Shown here piece after piece: positions 11,913-23,175 of a DNA stretch of 64,000 nucleotides. This DNA comes from Allantophomopsis cytisporea. Its lineage: Eukaryota; Ascomycota; Leotiomycetes; Phacidiales; Phacidiaceae. Under the pieces are notes generated by a model. That model was not told the origin of the DNA and did not search any database. It saw nothing but the letters and a program-made list of their open reading frames with translations. The translations under genes and the position numbers were made by a program. Location: contig CP103020.1 in assembly GCA_024752435.1 (NCBI GenBank), positions 1,302,001-1,366,000 of the forward strand, given 5' to 3'. Position 1 is the stretch's first letter, and each line of letters starts with the position of its first letter.

Positions 11913-12893
11913 GACGATATATGATCTATAGGAAGATCAGACAAAGAACTCGCAATAATTGACTGAGAGGAAGCAGGAAATGTACCTTTCCCGCTCACTT
12001 AAATGTCGTCGACAAATCTCACGTCGGTTCTCACATCGGAGTCACTGAATTGTTCGCGACTCGTCAGTTGATTTACCCGCGCCTTTCCCTTTTGATCTTA
12101 GCCGGCTAAGCTTTTTGATGTCAAATCCCGAGTATGGATGTTCGATAAGCCAGTTCACGCGATAAATTTATGGGACGAGGTATGAGGCTGATGATTTATG
12201 ATGATACTCCTTAGCTGTATCATGCCATGTAAATTTGGGGAAACACCATCCTACGTCCGGGGGATAACAGTCACCCTTTGGATAAGTAGAGCACATGATA
12301 AAAGGTAGCACTACTGGGCTGCTGGGGCACGTCCTTGATGCAACATGCCACATTTGTATCTAGGTCCGCTCACGGAAGCTCTTAAACAGGGATTTCTATC
12401 AATTTGTCACTATGCATTTATGTACATGTGAGAAGTAAGGTTACGAGAATTTGTGTTGTGCTTCGAGAATTATGAATTATGAATCAACTCGAAAGATTCA
12501 AGATAAGGTAGCGAAGTGATATGATAGATTCATTGTCCAATCCTGTTCTTGATTATTTTTAGAACCAACGAGCGAGTGAAACCAATCTTCACATGAAAAT
12601 GCCAGGACATCTTAGAGGCGGTTGTATTTCGCTGTTATAAGGTAACAGAAGATCGATATCGAAGCCCAATTGGTTGAGGTTCCGTTATGCCCAATCCAAA
12701 GTATGAAGTCATGAAAAACACATTCAAAAGCACTTCAGATTCCAGACACGCAAAAAGACTGTTTTGAACATCATGACACCGTTGTCCATGCGATATATTT
12801 TGGAACCCAGTGAAATTGAAAAGCAACCAGCCTAAACTTGAGACCATGCCACATTCACTCCGAAAGCTACCCGAATCATTGCCATAAAGACAT
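11913..12893. other. Intergenic region between eL19 3' end and SHMT promoter
   Basis: About 980 bp with no gene. The part next to 11913 is the SHMT promoter and leader; the part next to 12893 is the 3' UTR of the eL19 gene. No strong TATA box or long repeat was seen. Confidence 0.6.
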
Positions 12894-13921
12894 TTACTTG
12901 GACTCCTCCTCACCCTCACCGAACAAGGCGTTTCTCTTGGCAACGGCTCTCTCCAACTTTCTCTCACGAGCAGCCTTGGTCTTAGCACGCTTGGCGTCCA
13001 TCTCCTCCTTGAGGACACGCTCACGTGCCTTCTCGGCCTTAGCGCGGTGAATCTGGATGAGAGTTAGTACAAGCCATATGAGCAAATCCGTGGTATAACT
13101 TACGTGCTCGACCAACGCTCTCTTGTGCTTGAAGGTGTTACCCTTGCTCAAGTGGTAGAGCTCGTGGTAAAGGTGCTTGTCGATCTTACCGCTGGCACGG
13201 TACTTGACCAACAAACGACGGAGGACACGGAGACGGCGCATCCACACAACTTGGCTGGAGGAAATATGTTAGCTAATATTTCAGTATAAAATCATAGCAA
13301 GCGGCTTTCGAGGTGGCGCATGATACAATCCGGAATCTAGTGTTGAGCCTACCTTGGCATACGGGCATCAGCCGTACCCTTTCTCTTACCGAAACCACGG
13401 TGTCTACCGATTCTTCGGGCAGCGGTGAGGTCGCGAGCACGGGATCTGGAGTGCATGGTGACTGGCTTGCGGATGATGAGTCCATCGGCGACGAGCTTGC
13501 GGATAGTAGCACGGGAGTTGGCGTTGGAGATCTCGCTGGTCTCATTTGGATCCAACCAGATCTTGCGCTGACCGCATCCGACGACGCTGGCCGCGAGACG
13601 CTTCTGAGTTCGGAGGTTGACCCTGCAAAAGAGTCTTGTCAGCCATGTTTCCACCACAATAGTGCCTCATGCTTTCGAAGGAGCTGCGAAGAGTATGCGA
13701 AGAGCTCAGATGAACAGAGCTTCGATCAGGCGAGTCTCTCCTTCGTGTTCGATTCTATGGTCGTCGCTCTGTTCATCTGAATGATCTTCCATCTCTAGTA
13801 TTCGGTGTTGGTTGTTTTCGATGACGCTTTGATAGCTGACCATCCTCCAAACAGCGCGATTCGAAGCTGGGCAATGCGAAAGACGAGCGGGAGCGTTTCA
13901 CAAGGGCTGTGTGCTTACATC
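12894..13921 (-). CDS. RPL19: 60S ribosomal protein eL19 (L19)
   Basis: Model complement(join(12894..13052,13104..13254,13353..13622,13920..13921)), 193 residues, the usual fungal length. The first exon contributes only AT of the start codon; a 297-bp intron with a GTAAGC donor follows, and the G comes from the next exon (G then GTC AAC). The protein reads VNLRTQKRLAASVVGCGQ, then IWLDPNE, a basic central part, MPSQVVWMRRLRVLRRLL, and a long basic helix ending GEEESK, all typical of eL19. It sits on the large subunit, where its C-terminal helix forms an intersubunit bridge. Codon use is strongly biased (AAG, CGT, GCC), as expected for a highly expressed gene. The nearest upstream gene on this strand is GCN1. 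Confidence 0.95.
13623..13919 (-). other. Intron inside the eL19 start codon
   Basis: A 297-bp intron separates A-T from G of the initiator codon. Donor GTAAGC at 13919 and acceptor TTGCAG ending at 13623 are good matches. It is the longest intron in this gene (others 50 and 98 bp). Introns at or next to the start codon are common in fungal ribosomal protein genes and often aid expression; a role here is inference. Confidence 0.85.
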
Positions 13922-14519
13922 TTGACGGATTCCGAGGTGTCGATGGGGTGTCGTTGTCGTTGTCGGTTCGAAATTCGAGATTCAATTCTCTCGCCTGTCG
14001 TACAGAGCTCGCACACTCGAAATTTGCAACTAACCGAAACGGGATATGCAGGGCAAGCTAACCACGTAACCCTAGAATTGCGTCGCGGGGTCTGGCGATG
14101 TGCAAATTGCAATGAATGTGAAGAACGGGTGAATCAGTTGTGGTTAATTGATAAACTGACAAATTTCTACTTTTGAATGGTGATGGATAACTGATCGTCA
14201 ATTGTGTGATTATGTGAATTTCAAATGCTCGAGTTTGCTCATGCTCATACTCAGTATTTGTTCGTCTTCTACGGGGAGCGTCGCTGCACCAATTTGCAAT
14301 GATTGGAGGGTCACAACTTTGTTGACATGTAAATCTAGTAAATCACTAATGCTTTCACTTATGCGAGTTTTCTACATATTTAAAAGAATTGTGGAATCAC
14401 TTTTATATTAAACTCCTAGGTGCCCTAATAAACGCTACACAATGCATATGCTATTTGGTTTGATGGTATCCTCCCAGAATCATCAAACTGCTTCGTAAAG
14501 TAAAATCCTTTTGGCAAAA
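13922..14519. other. Intergenic region: GCN1 3' end and eL19 promoter
   Basis: About 600 bp. The side next to 14519 is the GCN1 3' UTR. The side next to 13922 is the eL19 promoter and leader. It contains the motif taaccctaga (14067-14076) about 150 bp upstream of the eL19 coding start. No gene was seen. Confidence 0.6.
14067..14076. promoter_or_regulatory. AACCCTA motif upstream of eL19 (possible Tbf1-type site)
   Basis: The sequence taaccctaga matches the telomere-like AACCCTA core bound by Tbf1-type proteins at ribosomal protein promoters in several fungi. Position relative to the eL19 start is suitable. An 8-bp motif can occur by chance, and another copy lies inside coding sequence near 46428, so this is only a candidate. 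Confidence 0.3.
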
Positions 14520-17500
14520 TCAGTCTTCGCTGAACACCCCATCACCCAAGTCCACCTTTCCGATACTTCTGATTTCACGCTCATCATCCACTTCATCATT
14601 GGAGAGACCCAATCCACCCTGGCCACCTTCAGCCTCTCTCCTTTCTCTGGCCTGGTTACCCAGACGTAATGCAATACGTTTAAAGTAATCCGACATGCTT
14701 CTCTTAGGGCCTGGTGCAAGGCCAGCGCTTTCAATGTACTTGTCGAACACTGCACTCTCCTCATCAACGACACGGAATAGAGCCATAAAAGCTGCCTCGG
14801 CGGCAAGTTTGACCGGGATGACGGGGTCTCTCACACTGGCGAACACAGGAGGTGCGAGTAATGCAAGATGAGGCTTGACAATATCCACGTGGTGTCTACA
14901 GATAGTGCGGACCACAACCAATGCCAAACGCCTAGAGTCTACGGACGCTCCAGGTGGAATGATGTCGGCTAAAGTCTCAAAGATCTGCTTGGTAGCCTCG
15001 AATGACTTCGTGCTCTCAATCAAGAGGTACTTTCCAGTGGCAAGAATGGAGTTGTCGGCGATGAAGTTCTAAGAATTGTTAGCATGCACTCGCAGAGGAA
15101 CAAGTTTTTATGACCTACGTTCTTATTCTTCATGCCTTGACAGAGAATGGAAGGTAGCTCTTCTGCAAAAGCGGACTCGGTCAAACTCTCTGGGGCTTCC
15201 AAAAGAACTGCGTTCAATGCAAGGACGGAGGGATGACTGAAGTGTGTGGTCAACACACGGTTTTTGATCAGGGAAGCAGCAGCATCGCTCGAGATATTCT
15301 TGATAAGAGCACCGAGAAGCTTTGCGTTGGTGATAGCCATATTGTCGTCGTTCTCCACACTGTCAGTATCAATCAGGCCGAGGACAGCACTTCTTGAGGC
15401 TTCACTCATATTTGCGCCAGCTTTGCTAATGACTTCATACAATGCCTTCAGCATTGCATTACGGACTCCAGCATCAGAAGTCTTAGAACCTGTGACCAGC
15501 TCGGCGATCAATGGATCTATTCTTGGCGTGAGTGTAATCAAAGTACCAAGGGCTTTGGCGGCTCTGGAGCGAAGTACCTCGCTGGAAGTATCCGCAAGAG
15601 ACTTGGCAAAGGTTCTTTGCAATTGTGGCAAGAAGGGCTTGAGAAAAGTTGGAATCTTCTCCAGCAAGTTGTTCAAGGTAAGCAAAATGGCTGCCTTGAG
15701 CTCCACAGATCGCTCTGATACAGCACGAATGAGTGGACCAGTGATCTGTGTGACGAATGGCTTAAGAGAATCTTGACTGGTGCGATCGACAATATCGGAA
15801 ATGGCCAATGCAGATTGCGTTCGCTGTTCTGCGGAACCGTTCATCAGACCTTGCAAGAAAATTGGCAGGATAGCATTGATTCCCTTAGGCAAGCCAAATC
15901 CAGGCAGGTTGGAACCCGCAACACCGACATGTTGAAGCGTAGCTCGAGTCGAGTAAACCAATGCTTCCATCTCTTCTTTCTTGAGACGTTTGGTGAATTC
16001 ACTAAGTGCTGCCCAGGAGGCCTTGACAACAGCTGGATCTCCATCGTTGAATGAATTAAGCAGAGCTCTGATAATGTCTTGGTTGTATCGAGAATAATCA
16101 ACGGTAGCTGCAGGGAAGAACTTGGCAAGACGGTAATCTACAGCAGCACGTCGCTTGTGGTCATCATGCTTCACCAAGGCAAGCAATACACTCATGCCAG
16201 TGTTCAGGCCGTCATACTCGTCAATCGATAAGACGACGGTATCAAATGCAGACTCGAGATCTGCCCGAAGCTCGTCATCTTTGCATGATATGATGTTGTC
16301 CATCAAAGAATTGATGATGCTTGGTAGACGGCGTGTCATGGCTGATCCAGCAACAGTTGACAAAGATGCCAGTGCCTTTGCATTGAAAGCGCTGATTGGC
16401 GAGGTGGTCAATGTTGGGATCAAGTTTGGCAGGATGATATTAGAGCGCGTCGTCTCAGTCAACAAGGTCAACAATGCAGAAAGGGCGTTTTCTGCCTCAC
16501 CCTCGGTACGTAACAAGTTGAGGAGATGAGGAAGGACTTGGTCAACTGCCTTCTTGCCGAAGATTTGTTGAAGAGAGTCAAAAGCCTCTGCGGCTGCTTC
16601 ACGTACATCTTCATCGGAATCAATCAATGCAGTTCGAACAACTGAGATGAGGGTCTTCTCGTGATCCTCGAGAGCTTCCTCAGACGCTGATGATATGAGC
16701 TCGCGGAGAGCAATGCAGATACCTTGCTTGGCATCAGTGTCGGTAGAGGTTTGTAGACCCTCCTCCAAAGTTGGAAGCAAGGTCGAAAGAACGCCATCAC
16801 CAGCCTTGCGAATAAGCTCACCGAGAGCGTTACCAGCAATAACCTTCTGCTCCATATTAGAGCTTCCAAGACGTCGAATGATAAGCTGAGACAGAGTTGG
16901 AATGAGCTCCTTGAGAGTTCTTGGGCTAGCAACAAGAGCTTTCCAGACATTGACGGCAGCAGTACGAACCAGACCAGACGTGTCGCAGCGGCAAATGTAG
17001 AGTGAAGAAAGGACCTTGTTTCTCTTGTCTTCGCCGAGAACTTCAAGTAATGACGCACCGGCCTCTTGTGCGCCCTCTTCAAATTCATCTGCTTCAGTGT
17101 TTGCACTGACACCAGTAAGGTTGAAAAGAAGGTCACCAACCAATTCAACGGAACTGAGACGAATGCGGTAGTTATCATCGGCAAGACCACGTTCAAGTTC
17201 TGGTAGAAGAAGATCGATAGCCTTGCTAGCGAAGTTCTTGACCAAAAGACGACCTGCACGCAGAGCAGTCTCGCGAATAGACTCAACGTCATCTGCAAGA
17301 CCAGCAAGAATTGGAGGGATGATCTTGCTGAGGTAGTTTGCGAAACTATTACCAAAGCAGACTGGCAAGAAAATGAACAATGACATAAATCCTTCGCGGA
17401 CGGAAGCCTTCGAGGAGGCAACATTCTGGAGAATGGTTGGAAGTGTCTCTTCAAGACGACCAGTACCAAGACCTGCGAGTACTTCGGAGAGGGCCTGTGC

Positions 17501-20500
17501 AGAACCAAGACGATCACCAGCTCCTGTGTCAGATTTGAGGGTTTGCATAAGACCCGGAATAAGATCTGGCAGGGCATCTTCACCAAGTTTCTCAATGAGG
17601 GAACCGAGTGCCTTGGATGCTGTTGCACGAGTCGTTGGCACAGGGTCGACGACCGCTACCTTCAAGCCAGCAACCAAAATAGGCAAATGAGAGATCAGAT
17701 CTCTTCGTTCAGTTAAATGAGCTAAACTGCCAATAACTTGGGCAGACTTTCTCTTGGTACCTGAGCGATCGCCAAGACCACGCTCGAGAATGCGGACAAC
17801 AAGCGCGAGAGATGGAGCATCAAGGTAATGAACAAAGGATACCTTGATAAGGGCATCCAATGCATCATCGGTATATTTAGTAGGGTCACTAAGTGCCTTA
17901 AGCAGGACATCAACCAAACTCTTGACTTCGGGATTACTGATGACCTCTCCGAAGCGTTTCAAACTTCGGTTTGCTCCCAAGCGGACTTCCTTGTGGGAGT
18001 CATTCAGTACTCCAGTAAGCGGAGGAATGATCGCTGGAAGACTCTGTGCAAGTTGCTGTGGATCGAGATAAGCCATGGCACCAAGCAAATCACACGCACC
18101 CTTCTTACTACGCCATTGCTGGTCGTCAAGTCCACTGAGCAACGTCGGCAAGATTTGCTTGACACCATAGGAGCTCAAACTTGCAAAGCAAGCCTTAGCC
18201 GCAGCAAGACAGCCCTCTCGAACATCAGCGCTAGCATCACCGAAGCTCTGAAGGAGTTGGGGCACAATTTGTATGACATAAGGCTCGAAGATACGGCCCA
18301 GAATTGTTGCTAAGAGCTCATAAGCGAGAAGAGCTCCTTCGCGATGGTTGACATCCTTCTTGTTTTCGATACCACCTTTCAGCGTGACCATGATGCGGAA
18401 CTCTCTCAAGGCAGAAATACCCTTGCCGTGAACAATTCCAGCAAGACCATAAGCGGCACCACGACGTGCTGCGTACTTCTTGGCATTGAATAATTGGTCA
18501 AGAACTCGTGCTACATACTCAGAAGTTTTCTCGCTAGATGCGCGAACAAGAGGTGGCAAACACTCTGCAACAGCGTATTGTACAGTCTCCGATGGAACAC
18601 TGAGGGTTGCGAGAAGTCGGTCAACGACCTTTGGAACACGAGCATCTCCAGCAGCAAGATGCTGAGCTAGAGCGCCGTAAAGAATAATGACAGCTTCATT
18701 GACTCGGTCGTGGAATTCCGAACCCTTGTCTGGAGCCTCAAGCGTCTGCTCGAAGGTCTCCATAAGTTCTTCAACCTTATCTTTTCCGTGCAAAGCAATA
18801 ATTGCAGTCGCAGCTTCCACCATCTCAGTTCGAACGTTGGTGTTTCGGTCGCCCAATGGACCTTCCTCGATCAAAAACTTCAGGAATGCATCAAGCAGAG
18901 CCTCTTCAAAGACAGGTGCTAGCTCCTTGAAGCCAAGAGCAATACCATTTCTGGCCTCCCACGGATCCGTAAGATCTGATTTCTTAGGCATACCATACTC
19001 GTCCAGTTGAGGCACCTTTGGCTTTGCCAGTTCTTTGTATGACGACTGCAGACGGGATAGAACATTGCGTAAAGTGGATGGTTGGAGTTTAACTGCGTCC
19101 GCGAGAGCTCTTGCAGCAGCTCTCCTGAGTTGCTTGTCCGTACTGTCAAGATATGGAAGCATGGAGAAAACAGACTCGTTTGTTACACTAAAGGAACTTT
19201 CCTCCCAAATCTCTCGCGCAACCTCAACATTCTCTGGGACATCATCGTGGCACGCAAGCCAGATCTCCTCTGAGAAATCTTGCTCACTCATGTCAATCTC
19301 CGCACTGATTGATTGTAGAACAGATTCCCGGACAGCAACTTGTGGTACAATTGCGCCCTTGACTAAGACAGCTATTTCATCAGCTTCAATGCTTGGTGCA
19401 ATGCAACGGCAAGCATCTGCAAGGCAATCCTTGATCATCTTGTAGTGCTGGTTGTATGCTTGCATTGAAGATATCAATACTGAAAGGATGTCTTTGCGGG
19501 GAAGGATTGGATCAGCGAATGCGTCAGTATGGAAAGTCAGGAACTCCAACGCAAGGACCAATTGTGCTTCAGAATCATCTTGGTTGCCAAAGCCACCATG
19601 CTGCAAAACAAGGAAAACGAGAGGCAATATGTAGGTCAGCGATACTGTATCGAATGGTCGTTGTTCTCCGGAGAATCGTAAGCGATATAGCACTCTTGTC
19701 ACAAGATCGCCAAGGGGCTCTTGCTCAAGCTCTTCTGGGAGCTGGGTAATGCCCAGAGCTCGCAGAGTTGCGACACCTACAAATGGACGCAAGCTTCCAA
19801 TTCTGCTCGAAACCCTCTCAGCGCAAGCCATGTATGATTCGGCCGCTGCATTACCAGTAATCAGACCTGCACCTGCACTGATTGCAGACAGGAGAGCACT
19901 TGTCGCTGAACCCATCCAGGCTGCTGCATCAGTCGGGGGGCCTGTCGCAAGGCTACGGATGATCCCAATGCCGCGAAGAAGTTTGGCTTCCACATAGCGG
20001 ATTTCGAGTCGAATGGCAGCTTCTTTAGCAAGCTGGGCGTTGATCTTCGCATTCTCCTCTGGAGTTAACTTTTTCTGTGTTCCCTTCTTTGCTGCCAGCT
20101 GAGCTCTCAGCTCCTCCTCCCACTTCATTGTATCGTAATCCTTGGTATTCTTGTTTGGAACGTAATTCTGTGTTTTCTTTGCAAGGACATCAACAAATGC
20201 TGTACCTTCCGCGGTCCTGAAGATGGCCGCTTCTGTAGGACCAATGTTCTCTAGTTGCTTCGGGTCGAGATCTTTGTGAATTAAATCAATGATGCGGGAT
20301 ATGATCTCTGGCGCAACAAAGGCAAGCTCTGCCGCCGCATTACAGGCCCCAGTCTTGGCCATCTCTGAGCGTTGGCTTGATGCTAAGTTATCAAATTCCG
20401 TGACATTCAAAATTTCTTGTATCAAGGCATCAGTTTGCTCTTTTGCAAGTGCTCCCGGATCTACTCCCACCCTCAGACACGTTTCGATCCAGCTGACACG

Positions 20501-22767
20501 TGGAATTAGGTCTGGTCTGGCAATAATCAACATTCTCACCATTTGGGTCTTTCGTACTGAGATATCAATCTCTGAACCGAGGCGAATGGCCTCAGCAGGT
20601 GTTAAGCATATAGACTTGACAACCAAATGCACATTTGACATTTCGGTCTTCGCAGCTACAACTGCTGAATCTTTATCTCCTGTTTCTGATTGTTGTCGCC
20701 ACTGCCACATGCCGTCGATTATCACGTCGGAAATATGAGCGGGCTGTTGAACATAGACCAAAGACAGCGCCTCCATGGCCTCACGCTTCACAGGAGGTGA
20801 AACTGCGCTTGCACATATGTTGTAAATCATTGCCTGTGCCCAACCTAATGCAACCGGAGACCCACGTCCAAAGTCTGCAGAATCCGATCCAACGGAAACG
20901 AGAGCCCGAGTGAGCCATGTGAAATCATCGTCACTTGAGAGCTTACTGTAGACACGATGATTGAGGAGGAACGACGGCTTTGGCTCAGCAACCAAAGCTT
21001 GTTTTGTGACTTGTGCTTTCTTCAAAATTGAATCAATTTTGGGGTTCTCCAGGATTGATAGCTTAGTATTGGCAGTTGCACAAAATACAAATGCTGCAAT
21101 TACAAGCCCAGACTGAGCTGCAGCAACTGGATTGGCAATAGCATCATTGAAAAGATCGGAAAACGCCTGCACAGTTACTTCTGCAAGCTTGGCTACTCCA
21201 GGCTTGGCCAATTCCGTAGTATCGAGACTCCAAAGAAGCTCTCCAAATCTTAGTGCCCACAAACGCCTGGTAGGTACTTTTTTGTCGGCTATACCCTTGG
21301 AAAAGACCTCAATGACCGCTTTCTCAAGATCAATGTCATTCTTAATTGCCCAAGTGATATAACGTATCAAAAGTGAGGTTTCGGCAGTGAGGGCTGCCTC
21401 GTTTGCCTCCTTCACAGCGATCGGGGCTACACCAGCAGGGACCTTCATGGCAAGTGCGGTCGTCACTGGTACAGAAGAGAGCATGTCTGCGAAAACCGCT
21501 CTCTGGTCAGCTGCGGCGATCTTGCCACCTTTGAGGGGATTCAATATCTCATCGCAAATAGCCTCAAGAGCTGTTTCGCTTTGGCATCTGGAAACAGCAG
21601 CTTTGAAAGCAGACAAAGCGCCATTGCGAATTACAGCGTTCGAAGACTTGACATTAGAAATCAAAGGCTTGAGGAGGTTCTTCTGCAGAGCAATTGACAG
21701 GTCAATGCTTGCTGGGAGAGACTCGATGAGTGGTGTAACCAAATCGTTCAAGACAACCTCTGGTGCTCTAAGCATAGCCTTTTCAAGTGCTGGAACCAAA
21801 GTCTTTTCGACATCCTCGACTGTTGCGAAGTCGCTGAAAAAGTCGTGGAGACCATTTGCAAGGTGGCCAGGTAAAGTAGTACGAGAGCCAATGATCTCCC
21901 GAGTATAGAATGTAAAGTAATCCTGTTTTCTCGCCTCCAATATCGGTTTCGATTCCGTTTGACGAGCGCATACTCCTGCGATAACTCCAAGCATGATGGC
22001 ATTCTTCGCAGTGGGCTGAGTGCCCTTCTTTGTCAATAAGGTCACAGAAGCATCAATGGCTTCTTTTCGCTTGTCGTCTTGAGAGAACACCTTTCGCAGA
22101 CCACGACGAGTGACCACCAAGGCCGAATGTCTGACATTTGTACGAGCTGTAGCACTCAAACAGAGCTCAAGAGCTTGTGCATTGCCCGAAATAAAGTCCA
22201 GGCCCCATTTATTCCAAACTTCTGTGCTGACCGACTCTTGCAACAAAATGCTATACCATTCGACAAGAACAAAAGCATTGTTTGGCGCGATACCTGGCTT
22301 TCCCGTCTCAGTCTTGACAGCCTTAACGAAGCCTTCTAAAGCCGAAATATCTTGGTTGTAAGTCGCGAAGATTATTCTTATACATCTTTGAACTGCTTGC
22401 CGTGATGGTCGATCATCATAGAATGCATATGTGGTGAAGAATGACTGAAGCAAATCTGGAATAGACTCTAAAGGAAATTCTAGACTATAATTAGCGGCTG
22501 ATATGCTGGAACTGAAGCAATGAGAACAAAAGGCGTTAAAGCACTTGCTTTAAAGCAAGTGGAGCAATCCCCAAGTAAAGTGGTCAAGTCCCATGCAAAA
22601 CCCATTGGTAGCTGCATAGAATTGAAGATGACTGACGTACCTTTGCCAAAAAGGTTGCTTTCAAGATGCTGTAATTGTGCTAATCGTTTCGATGTTGATG
22701 AAGAAGACAATGCGGACTTCGTCGCAAGAAGGTCTGCTCGAGACCCGTTAACCTCCACCTCATTCAT
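14520..22767 (-). CDS. GCN1: GCN1, translational activator of the eIF2-alpha kinase Gcn2
   Basis: Model complement(join(14520..15068,15119..22479,22641..22767)), 2678 residues, matching the family length of about 2670. Introns are 50 bp and 161 bp and both keep frame. The protein is almost wholly helical HEAT repeats; the central part carries the eEF3-like HEAT region, with typical strings such as AARRGAAYGLAG, DDQQWRSKKGACDLLGAMAY and HKEVRLGANRSLKRFGEVI. In yeast Gcn1 binds ribosomes (with Gcn20) and contacts the RWD domain of Gcn2 through a C-terminal region, so that uncharged tRNA or collided ribosomes activate Gcn2 and general amino-acid control. The start MNEVEVNGSR is the first ATG in frame before the 161-bp intron. 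The gene is divergent from a DEAH helicase over 408 bp, so the two may share a promoter. No break or missing segment was seen. Confidence 0.95.
22542..22561. repeat. 20-bp perfect palindrome in GCN1 intron 1
   Basis: The 20 bases at 22542-22561 (cacttgctttaaagcaagtg) equal their own reverse complement, with a central TTTAAA. They lie in the middle of the 161-bp first intron of GCN1. In RNA they would form a stem; in DNA they could bind a dimeric factor. No second copy was noticed in the window. Confidence 0.85.
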
Positions 22768-23175
22768 CTTTGCACGTCCTCCCGGGTATCACATGAAAAT
22801 AGCTGTTGATTTTTAAGTGCGTTCGCATGTTCTTCGAATATTCGAGATGGATTATTGTTTTGCCGATGATGCGACGCTAAGGAAGAACCCCGGATTTGAT
22901 GTACGAGGCTTTGATATGTAGTCAAGATTGAGCCTTTTCCATCATATAATGTTCTTTCTTTGAGAAAATTTCCCTGCTATGGCTTTCTCTTGCAGATTAT
23001 TCACTTTTCATTTCGTTGTATTCTAGACTTCCTTCGTTGGGTGTGTTTGCCTGGCGTCAAGATCTCAAGAGCTCCAAGCTTTGGCGCGATGACGCTACAA
23101 GCGATTTCACATACCACATCCACATCTGTGAATCAAAATTAGCAACACAACTACGTACGATTCTTTCTTTAGGCT
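22768..23175. promoter_or_regulatory. Bidirectional promoter region between GCN1 and DEAH helicase
   Basis: 408 bp separate the two start codons, which point away from each other. The interval is AT-rich with T-rich stretches on the helicase side (ttctttctttag just before 23176). No sharp consensus element was identified. Confidence 0.55.

Noticed and set aside
16624..17628. 334-codon minus-strand frame
   Set aside because: Shadow of GCN1 on the same strand in another frame; the GCN1 HEAT frame is clearly the coding one.
21387..21908. 173-codon plus-strand frame
   Set aside because: Antisense shadow of GCN1 with Ala/Ser bias from codon structure.
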